From the NCBI RefSeq assembly GCF_026241895.1, contig NZ_JAPJIV010000001.1, forward strand, positions 124,001-188,000: a stretch of 64,000 bases of DNA. The letters run 5' to 3'. The notes below the pieces were generated by a model. The model was not told the origin of the DNA. It ran no database searches and was given only the letters and a program-made list of their open reading frames with translations. Source of the DNA: Pseudomonas sp. RIT-562. Its GTDB lineage: Bacteria; Pseudomonadota; Gammaproteobacteria; Pseudomonadales; Pseudomonadaceae. Every line of letters begins with the position of its first letter. The stretch's first letter is position 1. The position numbers and the translations under genes were made by a program. Shown here in pieces: positions 18,254 through 27,144 of this stretch.

Positions 18254-18577
18254 GAACGGGTTTTTATCCTCGCACTTCATATCTCTCCTTTAGCACTGTA
18301 CGAAATATGATCTATTGCGTTCAGGCCTATACGCTACGTGCCCTCCAGCCTTCCGCAAACAAGTTATCCACACCTCCACCCACAGCAATTGGGGACAACT
18401 GCAGACGTGCAGCCAAAATACCGTCAAATCGAATGGGAACCACGCCTATTAGCGTACATGGTCATTTATTGATCAATGACGAAAAGCCGCGAAGCATATG
18501 GCTTGGAGACGATGGTGAACACGTTATCCACAGATGCGCCAACAGACTTTGTGGACAACTAGGGTAAACCCGCAATT
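18254..18577. other. Non-coding gap with three DnaA-box-like sites
   Basis: Between gbcA and the orphan Rhs gene no credible gene is seen. The stretch is more A/T-rich than its surroundings and holds TTATCCACA at 18364-18372 and at 18524-18532 and TTGTCCACA (other strand) at 18550-18558. These match the DnaA box; whether they bind DnaA is unknown. Confidence 0.5.
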
Positions 18578-19450
18578 TTACAATCTAGTCGAATTACCGT
18601 CGGGTCGGCGGATATCAATGGCTCTGAGTCGTGGTGACGTTGGTGAGTCAAGGTTCGGCGTTGCGGAAGGGGGAGCTGGTACATCCATGTCGATGACAAC
18701 AGAGTTGGATTTGCCCACAGTGGGAGAGACTTTTGTTTCAGCACGCCCCGTGAAAATATTTTTGACGTTTGTTTTGAATGTCTTCCATATCTGGCCTTTC
18801 TGATAGAGGTCCTTTACCGCGACTAAGCCTCGAGTCATAGCGCCTGCCAACAACCCGGCCGTCCCTGCTGTGATGACATGTACCCCGTAAGGGCTTCCTG
18901 CAGCGCTCATGGCTGCTCCGGCGGCCGTACCGACCGAACCAAGTAAGCTGAAACGCGAAGCATGTAATGCGATTCCGGTAACTTTGGGCCCAAGGAGCAT
19001 GCTCGCCGGGACCACAGTGTGCAAAGTAACAAGCGCAGCTCGCTGGACAAGCTGGAGAACAGCAACATATTGCCCGGTCGGGTCCGTGTAATTCTGAGGA
19101 TCTCCCCCGCAATAGGTATACGCGTTTATGCCCCCCTTGCTAAACGGACTCAATTGGTCGGGACTATGAAAACGCATCAACACCGGGTTATACACCCGAT
19201 GGCCATTGCCCAAGTGATACCAACCGGTTGAGCGCTCTTTCAGCTGCCCATTGAAACCCAGATGCGCCATGGCCTGAGCCTCACCGCTTTGCAAGCCATA
19301 GGGAGAATATGCAAAGGGGTTCGGCACTCTGCGGTCCAGTTCGGCGAGGATGCTTTGCTGCAGATCGCTGGCGAGCAGCAGGGTGCGAGAGTACAGCGGA
19401 TCTGCTGCTGTGGAGGCTTTTACACGTCGAGTCTGGCGGGAGATGGGCAT
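18578..19450 (-). CDS. Orphan Rhs core-domain protein with hydrophobic C-terminal tip
   Basis: A 290-residue protein that contains only the Rhs-associated core (YSPYG, LGFNGQLKE, GWYHLGNGHRVYNP, LMRFHSPD, GGDPQNYTDPTG; about residues 45-135) with no YD repeats before it. After DPTG come about 155 residues: a hydrophobic stretch (residues about 140-215, Ala/Gly/Leu-rich, perhaps two or three membrane segments) and a polar, proline-rich end. Start has AAGGA eight bases upstream. Such orphan cores are common in fluorescent pseudomonads as leftovers or swap cassettes of rhs loci. The tip fold is not recognised. Confidence 0.8.
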   Translation of the reverse strand: MPISRQTRRVKASTAADPLYSRTLLLASDLQQSILAELDRRVPNPFAYSPYGLQSGEAQAMAHLGFNGQLKERSTGWYHLGNGHRVYNPVLMRFHSPDQLSPFSKGGINAYTYCGGDPQNYTDPTGQYVAVLQLVQRAALVTLHTVVPASMLLGPKVTGIALHASRFSLLGSVGTAAGAAMSAAGSPYGVHVITAGTAGLLAGAMTRGLVAVKDLYQKGQIWKTFKTNVKNIFTGRAETKVSPTVGKSNSVVIDMDVPAPPSATPNLDSPTSPRLRAIDIRRPDGNSTRL

Positions 19451-19614
19451 TAGCAGCGTCCTTGATGAGACCAGGGAATCCGCCGCGCCATGACATCCCC
19501 GCTACTGGCAGGTCTTGCTGGGGAGGCGGGAACCAACTGTCAATTACCCTAACAAACCGCCAGCTGAGGCAACACTATCAGTTCTGCTAGGGTCGCCCGT
19601 CCCCGGGCAGCCCG

Positions 19615-20181
19615 CTAAGGTCGATACATCAAATAAGCCTCGCCCGTCACCCTGATCATCGGATGCGGCGTGATCTGGCAGGTATCGACAATACGGAAAC
19701 CATGACGCTCGTAAAACCGACGGGCACCGGTGTTTGCGGCGTAGTCGATCAGGCTCAGGCCATTGAGCCCGAGCCGGTTGGCGCGGTCGTAGGCGTAGGC
19801 AAGGAACTGCCTGCCCAGGCCCTGATTGCGCCAGCCTTCATGCAGCGCCAGGCTGGAAATATACAGGGTATCGGGAATTTCCATCCCGGCGTATGGCGCC
19901 AGCACCGGGTCGGTCACCGGTGCCGCGAACGGATCGTGACGCATCACGTAGCTGTGCAGCATGCCAATGACCTCACCTTCGGCCTCGGCAATCAGGCAGT
20001 TCTTCCAGGAGAAATCCACATCGTCACGGGCGTAACGCAGGGCTCCGACGTCCAGCAGATCCTGGCCAGGCTCTGCTATCTGGCTCCAGATGTAATCCGC
20101 AGCGCCCTCGGATGAAATCTGGAACAAACGCGCAATCTCGCGCGCATCGGCGCGTACTGCCGAACGAAATTCAACCGCCAT
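19615..20181 (-). CDS. GNAT-family N-acetyltransferase
   Basis: A 188-residue GNAT. The acetyl-CoA-binding motif is seen as WRNQGLGRQFLAYAYDRA, followed by the typical NTGARRFYERHGFRI ending. Good AAGGA ribosome site upstream of the ATG at 20181. Substrate unknown; it sits alone between the Rhs core gene and the etf-dgc operon and may not belong to either. Confidence 0.85.
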   Translation of the reverse strand: MAVEFRSAVRADAREIARLFQISSEGAADYIWSQIAEPGQDLLDVGALRYARDDVDFSWKNCLIAEAEGEVIGMLHSYVMRHDPFAAPVTDPVLAPYAGMEIPDTLYISSLALHEGWRNQGLGRQFLAYAYDRANRLGLNGLSLIDYAANTGARRFYERHGFRIVDTCQITPHPMIRVTGEAYLMYRP

Positions 20182-20230
20182 GGTTTTTCCTTATGGGAGC
20201 TAAGCTCGCTTGCGGATTCATGTAGAAGCG

Positions 20231-21001
20231 TCAGCGAACTACGCCCTCTTCGATCAACAACTTGAGAATCGCCTCAGCCCCCGCTTGCGCCGTACCTCCC
20301 TTGAGCACTTGTCCACCGCCCCCACTGGCCTTGGCCGTCGCGGCTTTCATGCGGTCAGCGCCGCTCTTGGCCTTGATCACCTTCAAGCGTTTAGGCCGTG
20401 GCTTGGCCGGTTGCAGGGTAGCGACCGCGAGCAATTCATCGTCGACAACTTCCACGTCATTTGCCTGCAACACCCCGCGCCTAGCCGGGCCGTAGGCGCT
20501 CTGGCGAGGCTTGGGCGCGGCGTTATCCACTGTGGCGAGAAACGGCAAACGAACCTTCAAGCGGCGCCGCTGACCGCGCGGCAAGGCCTGCAACACCAGC
20601 GCCGAACCGCCATCGATGGATTCGACCTGCGCCAGGCCCACCACCAGCGGCCAGCCGAGGCTTTCGGCCAGCAGGAACGGCAGCATGCCCGAGCCTTCGC
20701 CGGTTTCGGCCTGGGTGCCGGTCAGCACCACCTGCGCCCCGGCATCACGCAAATACGCGGTCAACGCCGGCAACGCATCGCCCCCCTGGGGTTGTTCCAG
20801 AACGTGCAGTTGCTCCAGCCCCATGCCCAGATAGGCACGCAACGCGGGTTCACCGACGTCGCCAGCGTGCAGCACCTGCAAGTTATCCCCAGCCAGTTGC
20901 AAGCCCAGCTCCACCGCCCGTGCATCCTGCTCCGCGCGACGGGGCCGACCGGAAGTCGGGTGGGCGCCAATGGACACCAGGCTGATGATTTTCGTGCTCA
21001 T
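20231..21001 (-). CDS. etfB: Electron transfer flavoprotein subunit beta, dgc-linked
   Basis: A 256-residue ETF beta-type protein (AELGLQLA, LRDAGAQVVLTGTQAETGEGSG, AESLGWPLVVGLAQVE). Together with the alpha subunit it should carry electrons from the dimethylglycine demethylase (DgcA/DgcB) to the respiratory chain. It is longer than housekeeping EtfB only at its tail, which is Lys/Ala-rich (PKRLKVIKAKSGADRMK). Follows etfA by 15 bases in the same operon. Confidence 0.9.
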   Translation of the reverse strand: MSTKIISLVSIGAHPTSGRPRRAEQDARAVELGLQLAGDNLQVLHAGDVGEPALRAYLGMGLEQLHVLEQPQGGDALPALTAYLRDAGAQVVLTGTQAETGEGSGMLPFLLAESLGWPLVVGLAQVESIDGGSALVLQALPRGQRRRLKVRLPFLATVDNAAPKPRQSAYGPARRGVLQANDVEVVDDELLAVATLQPAKPRPKRLKVIKAKSGADRMKAATAKASGGGGQVLKGGTAQAGAEAILKLLIEEGVVR

Positions 21002-21016
21002 GGTCCTTTCCTTTCC

Positions 21017-22237
21017 TTAAGCCGCATCGCGCTTGGCGTCGTTACGGTAAGCCGCCACCGCATCGATCAAGGCTTGAAGAATCTCGGCGCTTTCGCCGAT
21101 TACCGACAGGTCGGCCCGTTTGATCATGTCGCAACCCGGGTCGAGGTTGATCGCCACCACCTTGTCGCAGGCGCCGATGCCTTGCAGGTGCTGGATCGCC
21201 CCGGAAATCCCCACCGCCACGTAGACCCGTGCGGTGACCCAGGTACCGGACGCGCCGACCTGGCGGTCGCGGGCCATGAAACCGTCGTCCACCGCCACCC
21301 GGGACGCACCTTCGGTGGCGCCGAGGGCCGCTGCGGTCTGGTGGAACAAATCCCAGTCCTTGACCCCATTGCCACCAGAAAAGATGAATTCGGCTTCGGC
21401 CATCGGAATCGCCGCCGGATCGACCGCCACCGCGCCCAAATCCTCGATGCGCGAGAGACTGCGGGCAACGGTTGTGGATAACTCTACCGGCAAGGCTTCA
21501 TGCCGGGTTTCGCTGACCGGTTCTGCGCATTCGACGGCCGCCAGAATCAAGCGTGCAACCGGCCGCGCCAGGTCTTGCAAACCAGCGCCAGCGCGGCCAA
21601 TGCATTCCTGATCCTTGACTTGCCAGACCCGCGTGGCCGGCCGTTCACCCAGCGCAGCGGCAAAGCGCCGACCCAGTTCACCACCGCCGCTGCGACTGTC
21701 CGGCAGCAGCCAATGACGCGCATTGAATTGGTTATCCACAGCCCGCAGGCCCTGCACTCGCTGTTCCGGTGCATAACCGCTGAACTCTTCGCCTTCGAGC
21801 ACCAGCAAACGATCGACGCCGGCTGTGGAAAACGCACTTTCCTTGTGTTCGCCGAAGACCACAGCCAATACCGCACCGTCCGAACCGGCCAATTGATGAG
21901 CCAACCCCAGCAAGTCACGGTCGTGACTGCTCAGGCGGCCACCGACCATGTCCGGCACCACGCAGATGTAAAACGCCGGCGCAGGCACCTGATGCAGGGG
22001 CAGTTGTACTTCAACGGCGGCCGAGCGTTTCGTCGACCCGCCTTGTTGAGCACCACTGCGGTCGATGCGCTTGAGACCGCTCGGGCCGATAAAGCCAATG
22101 CCATGGGGATTTTTGCGAATGACCCCGTTGGGCCCCATCCAGCTGTGTTGCGCCGGTTGCATCGCTGCGTGCAGCGGGTGCAGACGGTTGCGGGCGATCC
22201 ATTCGGCGCGCGGGTCACGGCGGATAATGTCGCTCAT
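21017..22237 (-). CDS. etfA: Electron transfer flavoprotein subunit alpha, dgc-linked
   Basis: A 406-residue ETF alpha-type protein, roughly 90 residues longer than the housekeeping form owing to an N-terminal extension (MSDIIRRDPRAEWIARNRLH). The C-terminal FAD-binding domain is clear: GASRVAVDDGF, RQVGASGTWV, YVAVGISGAIQHLQGI. The usual VGQTG segment reads VGASG here, a small departure. Its start overlaps the dgcB stop by one base (TGATG), so the two are coupled. Dedicated partner for dimethylglycine oxidation. Confidence 0.92.
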   Translation of the reverse strand: MSDIIRRDPRAEWIARNRLHPLHAAMQPAQHSWMGPNGVIRKNPHGIGFIGPSGLKRIDRSGAQQGGSTKRSAAVEVQLPLHQVPAPAFYICVVPDMVGGRLSSHDRDLLGLAHQLAGSDGAVLAVVFGEHKESAFSTAGVDRLLVLEGEEFSGYAPEQRVQGLRAVDNQFNARHWLLPDSRSGGGELGRRFAAALGERPATRVWQVKDQECIGRAGAGLQDLARPVARLILAAVECAEPVSETRHEALPVELSTTVARSLSRIEDLGAVAVDPAAIPMAEAEFIFSGGNGVKDWDLFHQTAAALGATEGASRVAVDDGFMARDRQVGASGTWVTARVYVAVGISGAIQHLQGIGACDKVVAINLDPGCDMIKRADLSVIGESAEILQALIDAVAAYRNDAKRDAA

Positions 22238-24189
22238 CAGTGGGCCTCCGCAGGTTCTTCACGTTTGACCGGGGCATTCGGTTTGCTCGGAGCCGAGTCT
22301 TCGAGCAAAGCGTCGGCCACCAGCTCGGCAATGTCCTTAATCAAAGGTCGCGGTTCGACCACGCCTTCGAGCATCGCAGTGCATTGTGGACAACCCACCG
22401 CCACCAGTTCGGCACCGGTTTCGCGGATGTCTTCCATGCGCATATCGGGGATCCGTTGCTTGCCCGGAATGTCGGTGATCGGCGCACCGCCGCCACCGCC
22501 GCAGCAGCGCGAACGAAATCCGGAGCGCTGCATCTCTTTGACTTCAATTCCGAGTGCTCGCAGCACCTCACGCGGCGCCTCATATTCGCCGTTGTAGCGT
22601 CCGAGGTAGCAAGGGTCGTGATAGGTCACGCTGCTGCCTTTGTGCTGGCCGAGGCTCAGGGCCCCGGCGCCGATGATTTCTGCCATGTAGGTGCTGTGGT
22701 GCTGCACCTGGTAGTTGCCATCGAAAGCGCCGTATTCGTTTTTCAGCACGTGGAAGCTGTGCGGATCGCACGTGACGATGCGGTTGAAGCTGTACTTGGC
22801 CAGGGTCTGGATGTTGCGTTTGGCCAGCAACTGGAAGGTTGCCTCGTCGCCCAGGCGCCGTGCCACGTCGCCGCTGTCGCGTTCTTCAAGGCCGAGCACG
22901 GCGAAGTCGATTTTTGCCGCTTTGAGCACTTTGACGAACGCGCGCAGAGTGCGCTGGTTGCGCATGTCGAAGGCGCCGTCGCCGACCCAGAACAGCACGT
23001 CGGTGGATTTCTTCTCGCTGAGCAAGTTCAGGTTCAAGTCCGCCGCCCAGTTCATCCGCCCGCCCGGCGCGAAGCCGCCTGGGTTGTCGGTGGCGATCAG
23101 GTTTTCCAGGACTTCGGCACCCTTGTTCGGGGTCGCGCCTTTTTCCAGGGTCAGGTGGCGGCGCATGTCGACGATCGCATCGACGTGCTCGATCATCATC
23201 GGGCACTCTTCCACGCACGCGCGGCAGGTGGTGCACGACCACAGCGTTTCGGCATCCACCAGACCGTTGACGATCGGTTGATGCGGATTACCGGCATGCT
23301 CGCCAATCGGCTTGCCTGGATACGGGCTCCCGGCGAACTTGGCATCGGTGCCACCGGCCAGGCCGACGACCATGTCCTGAATCAGTTTTTTCGGATTCAG
23401 CGGCTGGCCGGCGGCGAATGCCGGGCATGCGGCTTCGCACTTGCCGCACTGCACGCAGGCGTCGAAACCGAGTAACTGGTTCCAGGTGAAATCCTTGGGT
23501 TTTTCCACGCCCAGCGGCGCGGTCGGGTCGTTCAGGTCCAGCGGTTTCAACCCAGTGGAACGACCACCGCCAAAGCGCTCGGCGCGACGGTGCCAGGCCA
23601 GGTGCAGGGCACCGGCGAAGGCGTGCTTCATCGGGCCGCCCCAGGTCATGCCGAAGAACAACTCCGAAACGCCCCACAACACGCCGACAAACAGGATTGC
23701 CGCCAGGATCCAGCCACCGAAGTTTTCCGGAAGGATGCCCGCGACCGGCAGAGTCACCAGGAAGAATGAAGCCGAGAACGCCAACAGGCTTTTCGGCAGG
23801 CGCATCCACGGCCCTTTGGACAATCGGGCCGGAGGGTTGAGGCGGCGCAGGTAGACGAAAATCGCCCCCACGAACATCACGGCGGTCATCAGCAGCAGCG
23901 CATACCCGAGGAAGCGGTTATGCAGGCCAAAACCGTGAACCAGTATCGCCAGAACGGCGGAGGCCACTGCACCACCGGCCGTGGCGACGTGGGTGTTGGC
24001 GATGTATTTGTCCCGCGCCACCACGTGGTGTAGGTCGACCATGTAGCGCTTGGGCATGGCAAACAGGCCGCCGATCAGGTCGACCTTGGAGGCCCGGCCC
24101 CGGCGCCACATGGCTACCCGCCGCAACGCGCCTAGAACCGCGAGGCCCAGGGCAGCGAACAACAGGATTGGAAGAAGGGTGTTAAGCAT
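22237..24189 (-). CDS. dgcB: Dimethylglycine demethylase subunit DgcB, Fe-S membrane protein
   Basis: A 650-residue protein related to the HdrD/ETF-QO-like (Fe-S)-binding family. N-terminal membrane segments lie about 3-24, 70-115 and 135-180; two 4Fe-4S motifs follow (Cys245, 248, 251, 255 and Cys319, 322, 325, 329); the C-terminal half has CCG-type cysteine-rich motifs (HDPCYLGRYN; RCCGGGGG). It probably receives electrons from DgcA through the neighbouring ETF and delivers them to quinone at the membrane; this is inferred from domains. Required with dgcA for dimethylglycine use in P. aeruginosa. Confidence 0.93.
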   Translation of the reverse strand: MLNTLLPILLFAALGLAVLGALRRVAMWRRGRASKVDLIGGLFAMPKRYMVDLHHVVARDKYIANTHVATAGGAVASAVLAILVHGFGLHNRFLGYALLLMTAVMFVGAIFVYLRRLNPPARLSKGPWMRLPKSLLAFSASFFLVTLPVAGILPENFGGWILAAILFVGVLWGVSELFFGMTWGGPMKHAFAGALHLAWHRRAERFGGGRSTGLKPLDLNDPTAPLGVEKPKDFTWNQLLGFDACVQCGKCEAACPAFAAGQPLNPKKLIQDMVVGLAGGTDAKFAGSPYPGKPIGEHAGNPHQPIVNGLVDAETLWSCTTCRACVEECPMMIEHVDAIVDMRRHLTLEKGATPNKGAEVLENLIATDNPGGFAPGGRMNWAADLNLNLLSEKKSTDVLFWVGDGAFDMRNQRTLRAFVKVLKAAKIDFAVLGLEERDSGDVARRLGDEATFQLLAKRNIQTLAKYSFNRIVTCDPHSFHVLKNEYGAFDGNYQVQHHSTYMAEIIGAGALSLGQHKGSSVTYHDPCYLGRYNGEYEAPREVLRALGIEVKEMQRSGFRSRCCGGGGGAPITDIPGKQRIPDMRMEDIRETGAELVAVGCPQCTAMLEGVVEPRPLIKDIAELVADALLEDSAPSKPNAPVKREEPAEAH

Positions 24190-24253
24190 GGTGAAGCTCC
24201 CAAAGACCGCGGGGTCTTGCAGGTCAAACTACCTGGATGCCTTGCTCGATTCC

Positions 24254-24356
24254 TTGTAGGAGCGAGCCTGCTCGCGAAAAACCTGAGAACGCCGCTTTAA
24301 ATCACACTCCCCGCGTCATCGTTCACGTCCATCGCGAGCAGGCTCGCTCCTACAGG
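24254..24356. repeat. REP pair (gtaggagcgagcctgctcgcga type)
   Basis: Inverted REP doublet in the 182-base gap between dgcA and dgcB, within what appears to be one operon. Confidence 0.85.
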
Positions 24357-24371
24357 GTTATCCACAAGCTC

Positions 24372-26432
24372 TTAAAAATCCTTGCACAGCCGTAACGCGT
24401 CGTAGATCGCCGCATGCACGTTGCGTTGCGCTACGCAGTCGCCGATGCGGAACAGCAGGTAGCCCTCACCGCTCTGTTCCAGACAAGGTTGTGGCTTGAT
24501 CGCGAACAAGGCTTCGACGTCGATCTGGCCTTTGTTGCGCGAGCCTTCCTTCAGCGCGTAGTAGATCTCTTCATCCGGACGCACGCCGTTTTCCACGACG
24601 ACTTGATCAACCACCCGCTCCTCCTTGGCGCCGGTGTATTCGTTCTCCAGCACCGCCACCAGCTTGTCGCCTTCGCGGTAGACCTTCTCCAGCATCATGT
24701 CGCCGGTCATGATCACTTCTTTCGGGTACATGCTGCGGTAGTAAGTCGGGAACGACGTGCCGCCAATCGCTACGCCCGGCTTGATGTCGTCGGTGACGAT
24801 CTCGACCTGGCTGCCCTTGTCGGCGATGAAGTCGGCGGTCGACATCCCGGTGAATTCACAAATGGTGTCGTAGACCAACACGTTCTTGCCCGGTGCAACC
24901 TTGCCGTCGAGAATGTCCCAACTGCTGACTACCAGGCCTTCCGCCGCGCCCCAGTGTTCGTTCTGTTCGATGAACGGATGACCGCCGACAGCCAGCACCA
25001 CCACGTCCGGACGCAAGTCCATGATGGTCGGCGCATCCGCCGCAGTACCCAGGCGCAGGTCGACTTTCAAGCGCGCCAGTTCCAGCTGATACCAGCGAGT
25101 GATACCGGCGATCTGATCGCGCTGTGGCGCTTTCGATGCAGTGGTGATTTGCCCGCCGATGAATTCCTTTTTCTCGAACAGGGTCACGTCGTGGCCACGC
25201 TCTGCTGCTACACGCGCAGCTTCCATCCCTGCAGGGCCGGCACCCACCACCACGACTTTGCGTTTCACGCCCGTGGTCTTTTCGATGATGTGCGGCACGC
25301 CCATGTATTCACGGGAGGTCGCGGCATTCTGGATGCACAACACATCCAGGCCCTGGTATTGACGGTCGATGCAGTAGTTGGCGCCAACGCACTGTTTGAT
25401 CTGGTCGATCTGGCCCATCTTGATCTTGGCGATCAGGTGCGGGTCGGCGATGTGCGCACGGGTCATGCCGACCATATCGACGTAACCGCCTTCAAGGATG
25501 CGCGTCGCCTGGTTCGGGTCCTTGATGTTTTGCGCGTGCAACACCGGGGCCTTGACCACTTCCTTGATCCCGGCGGCCAGGTGCAGGAACGGCTCCGGTG
25601 GATAACTCATGTTCGGGATCACGTTGGCCAGCGTGTTGTGGGTGTCGCAACCCGAGCCCACCACGCCGATGAAGTCCAACATGCCGGTGTCGTCGTAGTA
25701 CTTGGCGATCTGTTTCATGTCCTCGTGGGACAAACCATCCGGGTGGAATTCGTCGCCGCACAGACGGATGCCGACGCAGAAATCGGGACCGACTTCGGCG
25801 CGCACCGCTTTCAACACTTCCAGACCGAAACGCATGCGGTTCTCGAAGCTGCCGCCCCATTCATCGGTGCGTTTGTTAACCCGTGGGCTCCAGAACTGGT
25901 CGATCATGTGCTGGTGCACGGCGGACAGTTCGACACCGTCCAGGCCACCGGCCTTGGCGCGGCGCGCGGCCTGCGCGTAGTTGCCGATTACCCGCCAGAT
26001 CTCTTCCGGCTCGATGGTTTTGCAGGTGGCACGGTGCACCGGCTCACGCACGCCGGACGGCGACATCAGCGTCGGCCAGTTGAAGCCGTCCCAGCGCGAA
26101 CGCCGACCCATGTGGGTAATCTGGATCATGATCTTGGCGCCATGCTTGTGCATGGCGTCGGCAAGATTCTGGAAGTGCGGGATGATGCGATCGGTGGACA
26201 GGTTCACCGAGCTCCACCACTCCTGCGGGCTGTCGATGGCCACCACGGACGAACCGCCGCAGATCGCCAGGCCGATCCCGCCCTTGGCTTTCTCTTCGTA
26301 ATACTTGACGTACCGGTCGGTGGTCATGCCGCCGTCGGTCGCGTAGACCTCAGCGTGCGCGGTGCTGAGCACGCGGTTGCGGATGGTCAGTTTGCCGATC
26401 TGGATCGGCTGGAACATTGCTTCGAAAGCCAT
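24372..26432 (-). CDS. dgcA: Dimethylglycine demethylase subunit DgcA
   Basis: A 686-residue enzyme of the trimethylamine dehydrogenase / 2,4-dienoyl-CoA reductase family, catalysing oxidation of dimethylglycine to sarcosine. Residues 1-340 form an FMN TIM barrel (PHLIAKIKMG ends it), then the Fe-S loop with Cys348, Cys354 and Cys366, then an FAD/NAD half starting VVVVGAGPAGMEAARVAA at 393. In trimethylamine dehydrogenase the loop has four cysteines (CxxCxxC...C); here the second is Ala351, so the cluster has at most three of the usual ligands. GGAA ribosome site. Operon with DUF5943 and M19 genes upstream. Confidence 0.95.
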   Translation of the reverse strand: MAFEAMFQPIQIGKLTIRNRVLSTAHAEVYATDGGMTTDRYVKYYEEKAKGGIGLAICGGSSVVAIDSPQEWWSSVNLSTDRIIPHFQNLADAMHKHGAKIMIQITHMGRRSRWDGFNWPTLMSPSGVREPVHRATCKTIEPEEIWRVIGNYAQAARRAKAGGLDGVELSAVHQHMIDQFWSPRVNKRTDEWGGSFENRMRFGLEVLKAVRAEVGPDFCVGIRLCGDEFHPDGLSHEDMKQIAKYYDDTGMLDFIGVVGSGCDTHNTLANVIPNMSYPPEPFLHLAAGIKEVVKAPVLHAQNIKDPNQATRILEGGYVDMVGMTRAHIADPHLIAKIKMGQIDQIKQCVGANYCIDRQYQGLDVLCIQNAATSREYMGVPHIIEKTTGVKRKVVVVGAGPAGMEAARVAAERGHDVTLFEKKEFIGGQITTASKAPQRDQIAGITRWYQLELARLKVDLRLGTAADAPTIMDLRPDVVVLAVGGHPFIEQNEHWGAAEGLVVSSWDILDGKVAPGKNVLVYDTICEFTGMSTADFIADKGSQVEIVTDDIKPGVAIGGTSFPTYYRSMYPKEVIMTGDMMLEKVYREGDKLVAVLENEYTGAKEERVVDQVVVENGVRPDEEIYYALKEGSRNKGQIDVEALFAIKPQPCLEQSGEGYLLFRIGDCVAQRNVHAAIYDALRLCKDF

Positions 26433-26447
26433 GGCGGGTTCCTCGAC

Positions 26448-26978
26448 TTACAACGGCTTGACGGTGAATAAACCGTCTTCGTGGCCTTCTTCGGAGCCAC
26501 CGTAGACTTGCTCGGCAACCGTGCGGATCTGGCTGCCGCGGGCCTGCAGAATCTGATCCATGGCACCGGCAAACCAACCCGTGAACATGTAGTCGACCTT
26601 GCGCCCGACCTTGCCGTACACGTAGACGAAGGCCGAGTGTTCGAGCTTGACGCTGGCGGTGCCTTTATCGAGGTCGATGTCCTGGATCTTGAACAGGCCC
26701 CAGCCGCGTTGTGACAAGCGCTTCATGTAGTGCTCGAACACTGCGACACCTTCCAGGCCGTGGCATTCAGCTTCTTTTTCGCACCAATGCCAGGCGGACT
26801 TGTAGCCGGCCTTGTAGAGGATTTCGGCGTAGGCTTCGGCGCCCAGAACTTCCTCGATGCCCATGTGGTTGTTGACGAAGAAATGCCGCGGTACGTACAG
26901 CATTGGCAGGGCGTCGGAGGTCCAGACACCGGTTTCGCTGTCGACTTCGATAGGCAATTGCGGGGCGATCTTGGCCAT
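26448..26978 (-). CDS. DUF5943 (V4R-like) protein of the dgc operon
   Basis: A 176-residue soluble protein directly upstream of dgcA (15-base gap). The fold style (FFVNNHMGIEEVLGAEAYAEILYKAG, EAECHGLEGVAVFEHYMKRLSQRGWG, GWFAGAMDQIL, EEGHEDGLFTVKPL) is that of the 4-vinyl-reductase (V4R) ligand-binding domain. The C-terminal loop that carries zinc cysteines in many V4R proteins has none here. The same gene is found beside dgcA in other pseudomonads, so it probably aids dimethylglycine demethylation or senses a ligand, but no activity is known to me. Confidence 0.8.
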   Translation of the reverse strand: MAKIAPQLPIEVDSETGVWTSDALPMLYVPRHFFVNNHMGIEEVLGAEAYAEILYKAGYKSAWHWCEKEAECHGLEGVAVFEHYMKRLSQRGWGLFKIQDIDLDKGTASVKLEHSAFVYVYGKVGRKVDYMFTGWFAGAMDQILQARGSQIRTVAEQVYGGSEEGHEDGLFTVKPL

Positions 26979-27018
26979 GGAAACTTAACTCCAGAAAAAT
27001 TCGTTGTGATGTCGGTCC

Positions 27019-27121
27019 TGTAGCAGCTGCCGAGCCTGCGAGGCTGCGTTGGGCTGCGAAGCGGCCCCCGAGGGCGGTCCTGCGGACCGCAACGCAGCCT
27101 CGTGCCTCGACAGCTGCTACA
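27019..27121 (+). repeat. 103-bp inverted-repeat element, copy A (gtagcagctgccgag type)
   Basis: Ends are the inverted sequence tgtagcagctgc / gcagctgctaca and the centre is asymmetric and very GC-rich. Four copies occur in the window; this one and 50438 share orientation, the other two are reversed. Lies between the DUF5943 and M19 genes. Confidence 0.9.
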
Positions 27122-27144
27122 AGGGATCGTCGTTTAAAGCGGGC

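Noticed and set aside
18254..18577. A replication origin
   Set aside because: Only three boxes, no dnaA, rpmH or gidA genes nearby, and no A/T-rich repeat array.
18578..20181. A genomic island between gbcA and etfB
   Set aside because: Only an orphan Rhs core and a GNAT are present, with no integrase, tRNA, or attachment repeats, so the evidence for transfer as a unit is too thin.
24414..26471. Open frame of about 685 codons opposite dgcA
   Set aside because: Antisense shadow of dgcA with no family features.
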